Assembly (NCBI RefSeq): GCF_000761155.1
Contig: NZ_CP009533.1
Coordinates: 4,621,001-4,685,000 of the forward strand
Origin: Pseudomonas rhizosphaerae
GTDB taxonomy: Bacteria > Pseudomonadota > Gammaproteobacteria > Pseudomonadales > Pseudomonadaceae
Direction of reading: 5' to 3'
DNA: 64,000 nt
Each line of letters starts with the position of its first letter. Position 1 is the stretch's first letter. This document shows positions 28,592 to 37,865 of this stretch, piece after piece. The notes under the pieces were generated by a model. The model was not told where the DNA came from, ran no database searches, and saw nothing but the letters and a program-made list of their open reading frames with translations. The position numbers and the translations under genes were made by a program.

Positions 28592-28672
28592 TCTGCCCGC
28601 GAAGGCGTCAGTACAGGCAATACACCTCCCTCCCTTGTCACACCTTGTCCAACCTCCCCACCTGAGGATGCA

Positions 28673-28700
28673 TACGATTCGCTTTTACAACTGAATCGTA
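28673..28700. promoter_or_regulatory. inverted repeat in front of the CirA-like receptor
   Basis: TACGATTC (28673-28680) and GAATCGTA (28693-28700) are perfect 8-bp arms separated by 12 bases. The right arm ends directly before the AGGAAG ribosome site of the receptor gene. Position and symmetry suggest an operator, perhaps for the adjacent OmpR-type regulator (32046-32780), or an mRNA hairpin in the leader. No Fur-like sequence is evident here. Confidence 0.55.
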
Positions 28701-28710
28701 AGGAAGTTCC

Positions 28711-30663
28711 ATGCATCCTCCACTGTCTTTGCGGCCCTTGGCCGTAATGATCGCCCTGACCATTGCCGGGGTGACTCAAGCCGAGCCGATCGAATTGACT
28801 GCTCCGACCATTCTCGACGAAGTCGTGGTCACGGCATCCGGCTTCGAGCAAAGCGTGGAGGATGCGCCGGCCTCCGTCACCATCATCACCGGCGATGAAC
28901 TGCGCAAGAAATCCTACAATGACCTCGGCGACGCCGTACGCAACATCGAAGGCGTCATCGTCAACGGCAGCGCCAACGAAACCGACATTTCCATCCGTGG
29001 CATGCCACCGGACTACACCCTGATCCTGGTCGATGGCAAACGCCAGAGCAGCCGTGAAACCCGGGTCAACGGCAACCGCGGCTACGAGCAGAGCTTCGTA
29101 CCACCGGCCGAAGCCATCGAGCGCATCGAAGTGGTCCGCGGCCCGATGTCGTCGCTGTACGGCTCGGACGCCATTGGCGGTGTGATCAACATCATCACTC
29201 GCAAGGTGTCACCCCAGTGGGGCGGTTCGGTGTCCTACGACTACGCCGCGCGCCAGCACAGCGATCAGGGCAACGCTCGTCAGACCCAGTTCTACCTCAA
29301 CGGTCCGCTAGTGGAAAAGTACCTGGGCGTGCAGGTCTGGGGGCGCTACCTGGACCGCCAGGCCGACGATGACGTGGAGGTCACCAATGGCTTCACCAAG
29401 GCCGACCACAAGGACCTCACCGCGCGCCTGGCCTTCACCCCCAATGAGAACCACGACATCCTCCTTGAAGCCGGTGCCACACGCCTGAAGAACGGCGACG
29501 GCACCAGCGTCAACTGGGCCACCCGCGAACAGGAAAACAACCGCGACCACTACTCGCTCTCGCACCAGGGACGCTGGGGCTGGGCAACGTCCGACGTGTC
29601 CCTGGCCTATGAAAAAGCCAGCCGCGAGGGCAAGGCTGCGGCCAATCAGCCGGAAATTCTGGGGCGCAAACCGGTGGTGGAGAACACCGTATTCGATGCC
29701 AAGCTGGTCATCCCCACGGCCTACAACATCACCACCACCGGCCTGCAATGGAACCGGGCGCAGCTGAGCGATTGGAACCAGGGCCTGATGGACCGCCGCA
29801 ACTACCAGTTCTCGGTGACCCAGAAAGCCCTGTTCGCCGAAAACGAATGGTCGGTAACCGACGATTTCGCCCTGACCACCGGCGCCCGCGTCGACGAGCA
29901 CGAGCAATACGGCACCCACGTCAGCCCGCGTATCTATGGCGTCTGGCGTGCCACTCCGGACTGGACCTTCAAGGGTGGCGTGGCACGGGGCTTCAAGGCG
30001 CCGGAAATCCGTGCGGTGGTGCCCGGTTACGCCACCATCCGTCGCAACACCTACGTGAACCTGGGCAACCCGGACCTGAAACCGGAAACCAGCACCAACT
30101 ACGAACTGTCGGCGCTGTGGTCCAACCGCAATAACCTGTCGGCCGGCGCCACCGTGTTTCACAACGTGTTCAAGGACAAACTGTCCACGGAAAACACCGC
30201 GCGCCGCTGGAACGGCTACATCGTCCAGGACCGCATCAACGTCGATGAAGCGACGATCACCGGTGCCGAAGTCAACGGCCGCTGGGACATCACCCGTGCC
30301 TTTGCCGTGAAGGGCAACTACACCTACACCGATTCGGAGCAGAAAAGCGGCAGCAACGCGGGCGCACCGCTGTCGCTGACACCCGAGCACAAGGCGAACG
30401 TCAGTGCCGACTGGACAGTGTCCGAGCGCGCCCAGGCGTGGGCCTCGGTCAATTACTATGGCCAGGAATACGGCACCACCCTGAGTGGCGAACCGGCGCC
30501 GGCCTACACTACGGCCGACATCGGCGGCTCCTACGAGCTGACCCGCGACATCACCCTCAAGGCGGCGGTGTACAACCTGGCCGACAAGCGTCTGGACGAC
30601 GATACCTACGGCACGGTCAATTACAGTCGCACGTTCTGGATGGGCACCACGCTGCGCTTCTGA
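28711..30663 (+). CDS. TonB-dependent receptor (CirA-like catecholate iron receptor)
   Basis: 650 residues, close to the 660 or so of CirA. Signal peptide ends AGVTQA; TonB box ILDEVVVTAS; plug motifs SVEDAPASVTIITGDEL, DLGDAVRNIEGVIVNG, ISIRGMPPDYTLILVDGKRQ (84-103, shortened) and IERIEVVRGPMSSLYGSDAIGGVIN (about 132-156). The barrel ends SRTFWMGTTLRF with terminal Phe. The likely cargo is ferric catecholate such as linear enterobactin breakdown products, by family resemblance. It converges on a sensor kinase/response regulator pair, as receptor genes of the Pfe and Pir type do in Pseudomonas, and its leader carries an inverted repeat. Confidence 0.87.
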   Translation: MHPPLSLRPLAVMIALTIAGVTQAEPIELTAPTILDEVVVTASGFEQSVEDAPASVTIITGDELRKKSYNDLGDAVRNIEGVIVNGSANETDISIRGMPPDYTLILVDGKRQSSRETRVNGNRGYEQSFVPPAEAIERIEVVRGPMSSLYGSDAIGGVINIITRKVSPQWGGSVSYDYAARQHSDQGNARQTQFYLNGPLVEKYLGVQVWGRYLDRQADDDVEVTNGFTKADHKDLTARLAFTPNENHDILLEAGATRLKNGDGTSVNWATREQENNRDHYSLSHQGRWGWATSDVSLAYEKASREGKAAANQPEILGRKPVVENTVFDAKLVIPTAYNITTTGLQWNRAQLSDWNQGLMDRRNYQFSVTQKALFAENEWSVTDDFALTTGARVDEHEQYGTHVSPRIYGVWRATPDWTFKGGVARGFKAPEIRAVVPGYATIRRNTYVNLGNPDLKPETSTNYELSALWSNRNNLSAGATVFHNVFKDKLSTENTARRWNGYIVQDRINVDEATITGAEVNGRWDITRAFAVKGNYTYTDSEQKSGSNAGAPLSLTPEHKANVSADWTVSERAQAWASVNYYGQEYGTTLSGEPAPAYTTADIGGSYELTRDITLKAAVYNLADKRLDDDTYGTVNYSRTFWMGTTLRF

Positions 30664-30687
30664 CACGCCAACGGTCCACCGGAAGGA

Positions 30688-32049
30688 TCAGCCCGGCAGC
30701 CGCACCAGCGCGGCCAACCCCGGTGTCCGGTTTTCCAGCACCAGCTCGCCGCCATGGGCCTGTACGCAGGCGCGGGCGATCGCCAGCCCCATGCCCAGGC
30801 CACCACCGTGGCTGGGGTCGGCGCCGCCCTTGCCCAACTGCACGAAGGGCTCGAACACCTGTTGCAGCCAAGCGGCGTCGATCCCCGGTCCGTGATCACG
30901 AATCTCGATGCACAGCCCGCCCGTTTCTTCCCTATGCAGGCGCACCTGCGCATCACCGCCATGGCGCAAGGCATTGTCGATCAGGTTGGTCAGCGCCCGC
31001 TTGAGGGCCAGAGGGCGACAGCGGCAGGCCACCGGCGCTGAGCCTTGCCAGTCGATAGGTGTGCCCAAGGTCTGGTAGCGCCGGGCCAGGTCGCTGAGCA
31101 CCTCACTCAGCGACACCTCGACGGTGGCCTCCTGCACCGCATCGCCGCGCACGAAGTCCAGGGTTTCGCTGACCATGGCGCGCAATTCGTCGAGGCTGTC
31201 GAGCATGTCCTGGCGCAGCTCGGGGTCTTCAAGCAACTCCACCTGCAACCGCAGCTCGGTGATGGGCGTATTGAGGTCGTGGCTCAGCGCGGCCAGCATG
31301 CGCGTGCGGCCCTCGACATGGCGGGCGATACGCTCCTGCATCACATTGAACGCCAGGGTCAGTTCCTGTGCCTCGCGCGGGCCCGACAACGGCAGCGGCG
31401 TAATCCATTCGCCGCGGCTGACGCGCTCCGTGGCCAGGGCCAGGCGCTTGACCGGCGCGACGACGCGGCGCATGAAGAAAATCACGATCAGCAGCACCGG
31501 GATGGTACTGACCGGCACGCTGTAGGCCAGCAGCCGGCCCCATTCATAGGCACCGGCAGGTGCCTGCTCGGCGTTGAGCTGGGTGCCATCGGGCAAGCTC
31601 ATCGAGCTGCGCAGGCGCAGGGCCTGCCAACCGGCGCGCTTGAACAGATGCTCGCGGGCCGGACCGCCACTGCTGCGTTCCAGTTGCAGGACGATCGTCA
31701 CGTCAGCGGGCAACCCCAGTCGCTGGCGCACGGCGGTAGCCAGCCTGCGTTCTTCGGTGTGCATGGCGAAGGGCTGGACCTGAGCCGTAGAAGCGACCCA
31801 GAAGCGCGTGTCGGCAGTGGCCATGGCATCCAGCAGGCGGTTCGTATCGGCCGACGGCAGATCCCGTGCCGCTTGATAGGCCGTGGCCAGACGCTCGACC
31901 ACCAAGGTGCGTGACAGCGGGTGTACCAGCGATCCGGTGCGTTGCAGCAACAGCATCGCGATGAGGTTGGACGCCAGCAGCGCCAGCAGCAACAGCACAC
32001 CCAGTTGCCGAGTCATGGTCCGTGGCCAGGCCCGGCGCAGTCCTTTCAT
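30688..32049 (-). CDS. sensor histidine kinase of the receptor-linked two-component system
   Basis: 453 residues from ATG 32049, overlapping the regulator stop as ATGA. Membrane segments at about 16-36 and 176-195 enclose a 140-residue periplasmic sensor. A HAMP region (VKRLALATERVSRGEW) leads to the phosphoacceptor H257 in LAALSHDLNTPITEL. N and G boxes are NLIDNALRHGG, IRDHGPGID and GGGLGMGLAIARA. The protein probably senses a ferric siderophore or envelope signal and phosphorylates the regulator encoded upstream. It ends 24 bases from the convergent receptor gene. Ligand unknown. Confidence 0.9.
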   Translation of the reverse strand: MKGLRRAWPRTMTRQLGVLLLLALLASNLIAMLLLQRTGSLVHPLSRTLVVERLATAYQAARDLPSADTNRLLDAMATADTRFWVASTAQVQPFAMHTEERRLATAVRQRLGLPADVTIVLQLERSSGGPAREHLFKRAGWQALRLRSSMSLPDGTQLNAEQAPAGAYEWGRLLAYSVPVSTIPVLLIVIFFMRRVVAPVKRLALATERVSRGEWITPLPLSGPREAQELTLAFNVMQERIARHVEGRTRMLAALSHDLNTPITELRLQVELLEDPELRQDMLDSLDELRAMVSETLDFVRGDAVQEATVEVSLSEVLSDLARRYQTLGTPIDWQGSAPVACRCRPLALKRALTNLIDNALRHGGDAQVRLHREETGGLCIEIRDHGPGIDAAWLQQVFEPFVQLGKGGADPSHGGGLGMGLAIARACVQAHGGELVLENRTPGLAALVRLPG

Positions 32050-32780
32050 GCCGGGTACTGCACCACGTTCGCCGCCAGGCGGTAGCCGCCACCCCACACG
32101 GTCTGCAACAGGGTCGGCTGCAAGGCGCTGTCGGCCAGCTTGCGGCGCAGACGGCTGATCTGCCGATCGATGGCCCGATCGAACAGATCGCTGCCCGGCC
32201 GCGAGGTCAGCTCGATCAAGCGCTCGCGACCCAGCACGGTATTGGGGTGCTCGAGAAACACTTCCAGCAAGCGGCCTTCCACGGTGCTCAAACGCACCTG
32301 GCTCTGGTCCCTGCGGGTCAAGGTGTTACAGCCGCTGCGAAAGCTCAGGTCGGCGAACTCGAAGCGGCGCAAGGGGGCGGGCATGGCTGGCGGCGCGTCG
32401 CTCGAGGTGCCGCGTCGACGCAGTACGCTGTGGATGCGCGCCACCAGTTCACGTGGTTCGAACGGTTTGACCACGTAGTCGTCGGCGCCGGCGTCCAGCC
32501 CCTGAACGCGGTCCGCGCAGGCATCGCGTGCGGTCAGCAGAATCACCGCGGCGGCGGACTTGTGCGCCAGCGCCCGACACAGCTCGAATCCATCACCGTC
32601 GGGCAACATGACATCGAGAATCAGCACGTCGAACGAATCCTGCTTGAGCAAGGCCCACATGCCGGCCGCGTCTTCGGTGGTACGCACGTCAAAGCCGAAA
32701 CGACGCAGGTAGATGGCCAGCGGCTCGCGGATCTTGCGGTGGTCATCGACCACCAGCAAGCGAGGAGAGGAAGGATTCAT
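32046..32780 (-). CDS. OmpR-family response regulator
   Basis: 244 residues. Receiver domain with LLVVDDHRKIRE, phosphoacceptor D56 in VLILDVMLPDGDGFEL and the switch Lys K105 in DDYVVKPFEPREL. The winged-helix DNA-binding domain (about 140-240) has LSTVEGRLLEVFLEHPNTVL, DLFDRAIDRQISRLRRKL and VWGGGYRL. It is the first gene of the pair and has a Fur-like box 17 bases upstream of its ATG, so the system should be raised in iron shortage. The inverted repeat at 28673-28700 is a candidate binding site for it. Confidence 0.92.
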   Translation of the reverse strand: MNPSSPRLLVVDDHRKIREPLAIYLRRFGFDVRTTEDAAGMWALLKQDSFDVLILDVMLPDGDGFELCRALAHKSAAAVILLTARDACADRVQGLDAGADDYVVKPFEPRELVARIHSVLRRRGTSSDAPPAMPAPLRRFEFADLSFRSGCNTLTRRDQSQVRLSTVEGRLLEVFLEHPNTVLGRERLIELTSRPGSDLFDRAIDRQISRLRRKLADSALQPTLLQTVWGGGYRLAANVVQYPA

Positions 32781-32796
32781 GATGGGGTGCGTTCGC

Positions 32797-32813
32797 GGAT
32801 GATTCTCATTCGG
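32797..32813 (-). promoter_or_regulatory. Fur-box-like site before the response regulator gene
   Basis: On the minus strand the sequence reads CCGAATGAGAATCATCC, holding the core ATGAGAATCAT that is common in Fur boxes (consensus GATAATGATAATCATTATC). It lies 17-33 bases upstream of the regulator ATG, where bound Fur would block the promoter. This agrees with an iron-uptake role for the receptor and its regulators. Confidence 0.65.
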
Positions 32814-32892
32814 AGCGCGATATTACAGCAAGCCAGATACCCGTGCAGCAGCACCGAAAGGGGTCAGCAGGTGCCAACCCCTTCGGCCGGGG

Positions 32893-35073
32893 TCACACCT
32901 GGGCGTTCTTGAACGCCAGGCGGAACCGGTGCAGCAATGGCTCGGTGTAGCCGCTGGGCTGCTCGCAGCCTTGGAACACTAGCGCGCTGGCAGCGGTGAA
33001 CGCCACCGATGCCTGGAAGTCCGCCGCCATTGGGCGGTACGACGGATCCCCGGCATTCTGCTGGTCGACCACCCGGGCCATGCGCTCCAGGGTCTCGACG
33101 ATCTGTTCGCGACTGACCACGCCGTGGGTCAGCCAGTTGGCCAGATGCTGGCTGGAGATGCGCAAGGTGGCGCGATCTTCCATCAGCCCGACGTCATGGA
33201 TGTCCGGCACCTTGGAACAACCGATGCCCTGTTCGACCCAGCGCACCACGTAGCCCAGCAAGCCCTGGGCATTATTGTCCAGTTCCTGACGGATCTCCTC
33301 GGCACTCCATTGCGCGTTCGCCACCACCGGAATGGTCAACAGGTTGTCCAGCAGCGCATCGTGCTCGGCCTTGGCGTCGATCTGCTCCAAAGTCTGCTGC
33401 ACCTCGCTGACGTTGACCTGATGGTAATGCAGCGCATGCAGCGTGGCCGCAGTAGGCGAGGGCACCCAGGCCGTATTGGCGCCGGCCTTGGGATGGCCGA
33501 TCTTCTGCACCAGCATGTCGGCCATCAGGTCGGGCATGGCCCACATGCCCTTGCCGATCTGCGCCTTGCCACGCAGGCCACAGGCCAGGCCAGTAAGCAT
33601 GTTGTTGCGCTCGTAGGCGGCAATCCAGGCACTGCCCTTCATGTCGCCCTTGCGCATCATCGGCCCAGCCTGCATGGCGCTGTGGATCTCGTCGCCGGTG
33701 CGATCCAAAAAGCCGGTGTTGATGAACGCCACGCGGGTCGATGCCGCCGCGATACAGGCCTTGAGGTTGACCGACGTGCGGCGCTCCTCGTCCATGATGC
33801 CGATCTTCAGGGTGTTGTGGGAAAGGTTGAGCAAGTCCTCGATGGCGGCGAACAAGCGGTCGGCGAAGGCCACCTCGGCCGGCCCGTGCATCTTCGGCTT
33901 GACGATGTACAGGCTGCCGGTGCGCGAGTTGCCCCGGCGCTCCAGGTCGTACAACCCGATCAGGCTGGTGACGACGCCGTCCAGAATGCCCTCGGGAATC
34001 TCCCGACCTTCATCGTCGAGGATCGCCGGATTGGTCATCAGGTGGCCGACGTTGCGGATCAACAACAGTGAACGGCCATGCAGGGTCAGCTCGCCGCCCG
34101 CTGGCGTGTGGTACTGGCGGTCCGGATTGAGCCGGCGGGTGATGCGCTGGCCGCCTTTCTCCAGCTCTTCGGTCAGATCGCCGCGCATCAGGCCCAACCA
34201 GTTGCGGTAGATCGCCACCTTGTCGCTGGCATCCACGGCTGCGACCGAGTCTTCGCAATCGATGATGGTCGACAGGGCAGCTTCGAGCAGCAGGTCCTTT
34301 ACCCCGGCGGCGTCGGTACGGCCGATGGGCGAAGTCGGGTCGATCTGGATCTCGATGTGCAGGCCATGGTGCTTGAGCAGCACGGCAACCGGCTGCTGCG
34401 CGTCGCCCTGGAAGCCGACGAACTGGCTCGGATCGGCCAGCGCGCTGACGCTGCCATCGGCCAGGCTCACCTGCAATTGGCCGCCCTCGATGCGATAGCC
34501 GTTGGCATCGCGGTGCGAGCCGTTGGCCAGTGGCGTGCTCTGGTCGAGCAGGTCGCGGGCGAAGGCAATCACTCGGTCGCCGCGAACCTGGTTGTAGCCT
34601 TGGCCCTTGGCCGCACCGTCGCTTTCAGGAATCGCGTCGGTGCCGTACAGCGCATCGTACAGGGAGCCCCAGCGGGCGTTGGCGGCGTTCAGGGCGTAGC
34701 GGGCATTGGTCGATGGCACCACCAGCTGCGGGCCGGCCACCAAGGCGATCTCGTCATCGACGTCGCTGGTGCTGATCTGCACGCGGTCGGGCTGGGGCAG
34801 CAGGTAGCCGATCGACTGCAGGAAGCTGCGGTAGGCGGCCGGGTCTTTAATCGGGCCAGGGTGAGCACGGTGCCAAGTGTCCAGCTCGGTCTGCAAGCGG
34901 TCGCGCTCGGCCAGCAACAGGCGGTTCTGCGGTGCGAATTCATGGACCAGGGCGTCGAAACCGGTCCAGAACGCTTCGGATTCCAGCCCGCTGCCAGGCA
35001 GCACTTCGTTCTCGATGAAATCGTACAGGGTGGCGTCGACCTGCAGACGCTGGGCTCTCATGCGGTGCTTCAT
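32893..35073 (-). CDS. glcB: malate synthase G
   Basis: 726 residues, the usual size of the G isoform. It condenses glyoxylate with acetyl-CoA to malate in the cytoplasm. ATG 35073 has AGGAG at good spacing, which favours it over an ATG four codons on. [36 protein letters not shown] (split), [19 protein letters not shown] (shortened) and [15 protein letters not shown] are typical. It is the last gene of the glcDEFG-glcB operon, so glycolate oxidised by GlcDEF is used as malate. The operon lacks a glcA permease gene here. Confidence 0.96.
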   Translation of the reverse strand: MKHRMRAQRLQVDATLYDFIENEVLPGSGLESEAFWTGFDALVHEFAPQNRLLLAERDRLQTELDTWHRAHPGPIKDPAAYRSFLQSIGYLLPQPDRVQISTSDVDDEIALVAGPQLVVPSTNARYALNAANARWGSLYDALYGTDAIPESDGAAKGQGYNQVRGDRVIAFARDLLDQSTPLANGSHRDANGYRIEGGQLQVSLADGSVSALADPSQFVGFQGDAQQPVAVLLKHHGLHIEIQIDPTSPIGRTDAAGVKDLLLEAALSTIIDCEDSVAAVDASDKVAIYRNWLGLMRGDLTEELEKGGQRITRRLNPDRQYHTPAGGELTLHGRSLLLIRNVGHLMTNPAILDDEGREIPEGILDGVVTSLIGLYDLERRGNSRTGSLYIVKPKMHGPAEVAFADRLFAAIEDLLNLSHNTLKIGIMDEERRTSVNLKACIAAASTRVAFINTGFLDRTGDEIHSAMQAGPMMRKGDMKGSAWIAAYERNNMLTGLACGLRGKAQIGKGMWAMPDLMADMLVQKIGHPKAGANTAWVPSPTAATLHALHYHQVNVSEVQQTLEQIDAKAEHDALLDNLLTIPVVANAQWSAEEIRQELDNNAQGLLGYVVRWVEQGIGCSKVPDIHDVGLMEDRATLRISSQHLANWLTHGVVSREQIVETLERMARVVDQQNAGDPSYRPMAADFQASVAFTAASALVFQGCEQPSGYTEPLLHRFRLAFKNAQV

Positions 35074-35103
35074 TGCAGTCTCCTCGAATACGGGGGGCGG
35101 GAT

Positions 35104-35505
35104 TCAGGCCAGGGCGGCAGCGCCGGCCTTGGCGACCTGGGCGTCTTCAGCGGGCTTGACCCCGGAGACGCCGACCGCGCCGATGACCTGGCCTTCGTGG
35201 ATCAGCGGCACGGCGCCTTCCAGGCACGTCATCAGATTACCCGACAGGAACGCGGTCCGTCCGTTGTTGACCATCTCTTCGAACACCACCGATTCCTTGC
35301 GCCCCAGGGCGGAGGTGCGCGCCTTGCCCGGTGCGATGTAGGCCGTGCTGGCAGCGGCGCCGTCCAGGCGTTCGAAAGCCAGCAGGTGCCCGCCGTCGTC
35401 GACCACGGCAATGCCCACTGCCCAGTTGTTCTTTTGCGCCTCGGCGCGGGCGGCAGCGAGGATGCGGGTGACGTCTTCCTGGCCAAGAATCGCTTTGCTT
35501 TGCAT
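35104..35505 (-). CDS. glcG: GlcG/HbpS family protein (DUF336)
   Basis: 133 residues with GGAG before the ATG. The DUF336 fold is shown by VGIAVVDDGGHLLAFERLDGA (split around residue 35-54), IAPGKARTSALGRKES and EGQVIGAVGVSGVKPAEDAQVA (shortened). GlcG is always encoded with glycolate oxidase subunits; related HbpS proteins bind haem, but the role of GlcG in glycolate use is not settled. It is between glcF and glcB with short gaps. Confidence 0.92.
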   Translation of the reverse strand: MQSKAILGQEDVTRILAAARAEAQKNNWAVGIAVVDDGGHLLAFERLDGAAASTAYIAPGKARTSALGRKESVVFEEMVNNGRTAFLSGNLMTCLEGAVPLIHEGQVIGAVGVSGVKPAEDAQVAKAGAAALA

Positions 35506-35565
35506 GTGCTTCTCCAGTTCGGTTGTCGAGCGGTTCAGGTTGCAGTGTTTCGATAGGGTGAAGGG

Positions 35566-36786
35566 TCAGTCGGTCATGGCCTGTTCGACCAGTTCGATCC
35601 AGTGCCGCACGGGCGTGCGCGCTGCACCGTCCAGGTGATTCTGGCAGCCGATGTTGGCCGTGGCGATCACCTCTGGCGCGCCGCTCTCCAGCGCCGCGAG
35701 GCGGTTGTCGCGCAGCTGTCGCGACAGCACCGGCTGGGTCACCGAATAGGTGCCGGCCGAACCGCAGCACAGATGCCCGTCCGGTACATCGGTCAGATGA
35801 AAGCCCAGGCGCCGCAGCAAGTGTTCGGTTACACCCCCCAGTTTCTGTGCGTGCTGCAAGGTACAAGGGCAGTGAAACGCCAGGCGCAGGTCGGTGTGCA
35901 CGGCCAGTTGCTCCACCGGCTCGTCGCGCAGCACTTCGACCAGGTCCTTGGCCAGGCGGCTGACCGTCTGCGCCTTGGCCGCGTAGGCCGGATCCTGCTC
36001 CAGCAGGTGACCGTAGTCCTTGATGAAGGCGCCGCAACCGCTGGCAGTCTGCACGATGGCTTCGGCGCCCGCTTCGATGGCCGGCCACCAGGCATCGATG
36101 TTGTGTCGGGCCCGCTGCAGGCCACGGGCCTGGTCATCCAGGTGATAGTCCACCGCGCCACAGCAAGCGGCCTGGCGAACCGCCGTGACGGTGATACCCA
36201 GGCGGTCCAATACCCGCGCGGCGGCGGCATTGGTGTTGGGCGACAGTCCGGGTTGCACGCAGCCTTCGAGCATCAGCACGCGACGTGTGTGCTGCGCGGT
36301 AGGCCGCGGCACGGCAGGGTGAACCTGACGCGGCAGCTTGTCCTTGAGGCGTTGCGGCAGCAGCGGGCGAAAGGTCTGGCCCAGCTGGATCAACGCCTTG
36401 AAGGCGGTCGGATGAGGTGCCAGCGCGCGCAGACCGCCGCGTAGCCAGCGCTGCTCGACCGGTCGCGGCACTGCCTGGTCCACCACTGCCCGGCCGATGT
36501 CCAGCAGGTTGTGATAGTCCACCCCCGAAGGGCAGGTGGTCTCGCAGTTGCGGCAGCTCAGGCAGCGATCCAGGTGCTGCTGCGTGTGTGCTGTCACCTC
36601 ATGGCCTTCGAGCACTTGCTTGATCAGGTAGATGCGTCCACGGGGGCCGTCCAGCTCGTCACCCAGCAGTTGATAGGTCGGGCAGGTGGCATTGCAGAAA
36701 CCGCAATGCACGCAGCTGCGCAAAATGCGTTCGGCTTCCTCGGCGCGTGGCAGCAAGCGGGCCTGATCACTCAATTGGGTCTGCAT
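35566..36786 (-). CDS. glcF: glycolate oxidase iron-sulfur subunit
   Basis: 406 residues, AGGAG before the ATG. Two 4Fe-4S sites are CVHCGFCNATCPTY near the N-terminus and CLSCRNCETTCPSG around residue 75-88. C-terminal Cys-rich CCG domains contain AACCGAVDYHL and LCCGSAGTYSV. GlcF passes electrons from the GlcD/GlcE flavoproteins to the respiratory chain at the inner membrane. It is the third gene of the operon. Confidence 0.96.
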   Translation of the reverse strand: MQTQLSDQARLLPRAEEAERILRSCVHCGFCNATCPTYQLLGDELDGPRGRIYLIKQVLEGHEVTAHTQQHLDRCLSCRNCETTCPSGVDYHNLLDIGRAVVDQAVPRPVEQRWLRGGLRALAPHPTAFKALIQLGQTFRPLLPQRLKDKLPRQVHPAVPRPTAQHTRRVLMLEGCVQPGLSPNTNAAAARVLDRLGITVTAVRQAACCGAVDYHLDDQARGLQRARHNIDAWWPAIEAGAEAIVQTASGCGAFIKDYGHLLEQDPAYAAKAQTVSRLAKDLVEVLRDEPVEQLAVHTDLRLAFHCPCTLQHAQKLGGVTEHLLRRLGFHLTDVPDGHLCCGSAGTYSVTQPVLSRQLRDNRLAALESGAPEVIATANIGCQNHLDGAARTPVRHWIELVEQAMTD

Positions 36787-36803
36787 GGTTCAGGGCTCCT
36801 GTC

Positions 36804-37865
36804 TTACAGCTGCGCGTAGAGGCGGCCGGGGTTGAAGATGCCTTGCGGGTCCAGCTGCGTCTTGAGCTGGCGGTGATAGCGCAGCAACAAGTCGGGCAGA
36901 GGCTGGAACGGCTCGGAGGTGATCCCTGCGGTGTAGCAGGTGACATGCCCGCCGACCGCCTCGACCACCTGACGGATCGACGCGGCGCTGGCACTGGATT
37001 TCAGCCAGCGCTGGGCGCCACCCCAGTCGATCAATTGCTCGCCGGGCAGGTCGAGGATGCCGGTGTTGTTGGGCAGCGACAGGCGCCAGAGCGGTTCTGG
37101 CTGCGCGAAGAAGGGCAGGCGATGTTCGTTCAAGTCATCCCAGAACGCCGAGTCGATGGGCTCGCCACCGATCCGCTCATGGGCGGCAGCCACTGATCCC
37201 TCGCCGCTTTCCAAGCGCAGGTAGAGAAAGTCTGCGCTGTGGCAGGCGGCACTGATGGGCATCGGCTGTTGGCCCCATTCGGCCAGCTTGAGCAAAGCGC
37301 GCTCGGCGTCGCAGCTCAGCTTGATGCTGAAACAGGCGCGCGGCTTGGGCAGCACTTTGAGCGACACCTCGGTGAGCACGCCCAGGGCGCCAAAACTGCC
37401 GGTCAGCAAACGCGACAGGTCGTAGCCGGCGACGTTCTTCATCACCTCGCCGCCAAAGCGCAGATGCTTGCCCAGCCCGGTGATGACCCGCGTACCCAGC
37501 ACATAGTCGCGGGCAGAACCGGCCCATGGGCGGCGCGGGCCTGATAATCCAGCCGCAATCGTGCCCCCCAGGGTTGCCTGCTCGCCATAAGCCGGTGGCT
37601 CGAAAGGCAGCATCTGCCCCGCCTCCTCGACGGCGGCCCGCAAGGTCTGCAAGGGTGTACCGGCGCGCGCGGTGATCACCAACTCCGTGGGGTCGTAGCT
37701 GACGATGCCGCAATGCGCGCGGGTGTCGAGTCGTTCACCGGCACTGGGGCGGCCAAGGAACGCCTTGCTGGCACTGCCCTGGATACACAGTGGACGGTCG
37801 TCCACCAGTGCCTGCCGCACTTGATCGAGCAACTGCTCGCTGGCGTCGAAATCGCGCTCGGCCAT
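36804..37865 (-). CDS. glcE: glycolate oxidase FAD-binding subunit GlcE
   Basis: 353 residues from ATG 37865, overlapping the glcD stop as TGATG. It resembles the FAD-binding half of GlcD: LVITARAGTPLQTLRAAVEE, GGTIAAGLSGPRRPW, GARDYVLG-like SARDYVLGTRVITG and GEVMKNVAGYDLSRL. Its C-terminus ends LDPQGIFNPGRLY, as usual. With GlcD and GlcF it forms the glycolate dehydrogenase that makes glyoxylate. Confidence 0.95.
   Translation of the reverse strand: MAERDFDASEQLLDQVRQALVDDRPLCIQGSASKAFLGRPSAGERLDTRAHCGIVSYDPTELVITARAGTPLQTLRAAVEEAGQMLPFEPPAYGEQATLGGTIAAGLSGPRRPWAGSARDYVLGTRVITGLGKHLRFGGEVMKNVAGYDLSRLLTGSFGALGVLTEVSLKVLPKPRACFSIKLSCDAERALLKLAEWGQQPMPISAACHSADFLYLRLESGEGSVAAAHERIGGEPIDSAFWDDLNEHRLPFFAQPEPLWRLSLPNNTGILDLPGEQLIDWGGAQRWLKSSASAASIRQVVEAVGGHVTCYTAGITSEPFQPLPDLLLRYHRQLKTQLDPQGIFNPGRLYAQL

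Noticed and set aside
29308..30666. Minus-strand open frame of 452 codons
   Set aside because: Antisense to the CirA-like receptor gene; no motif and no start signal.
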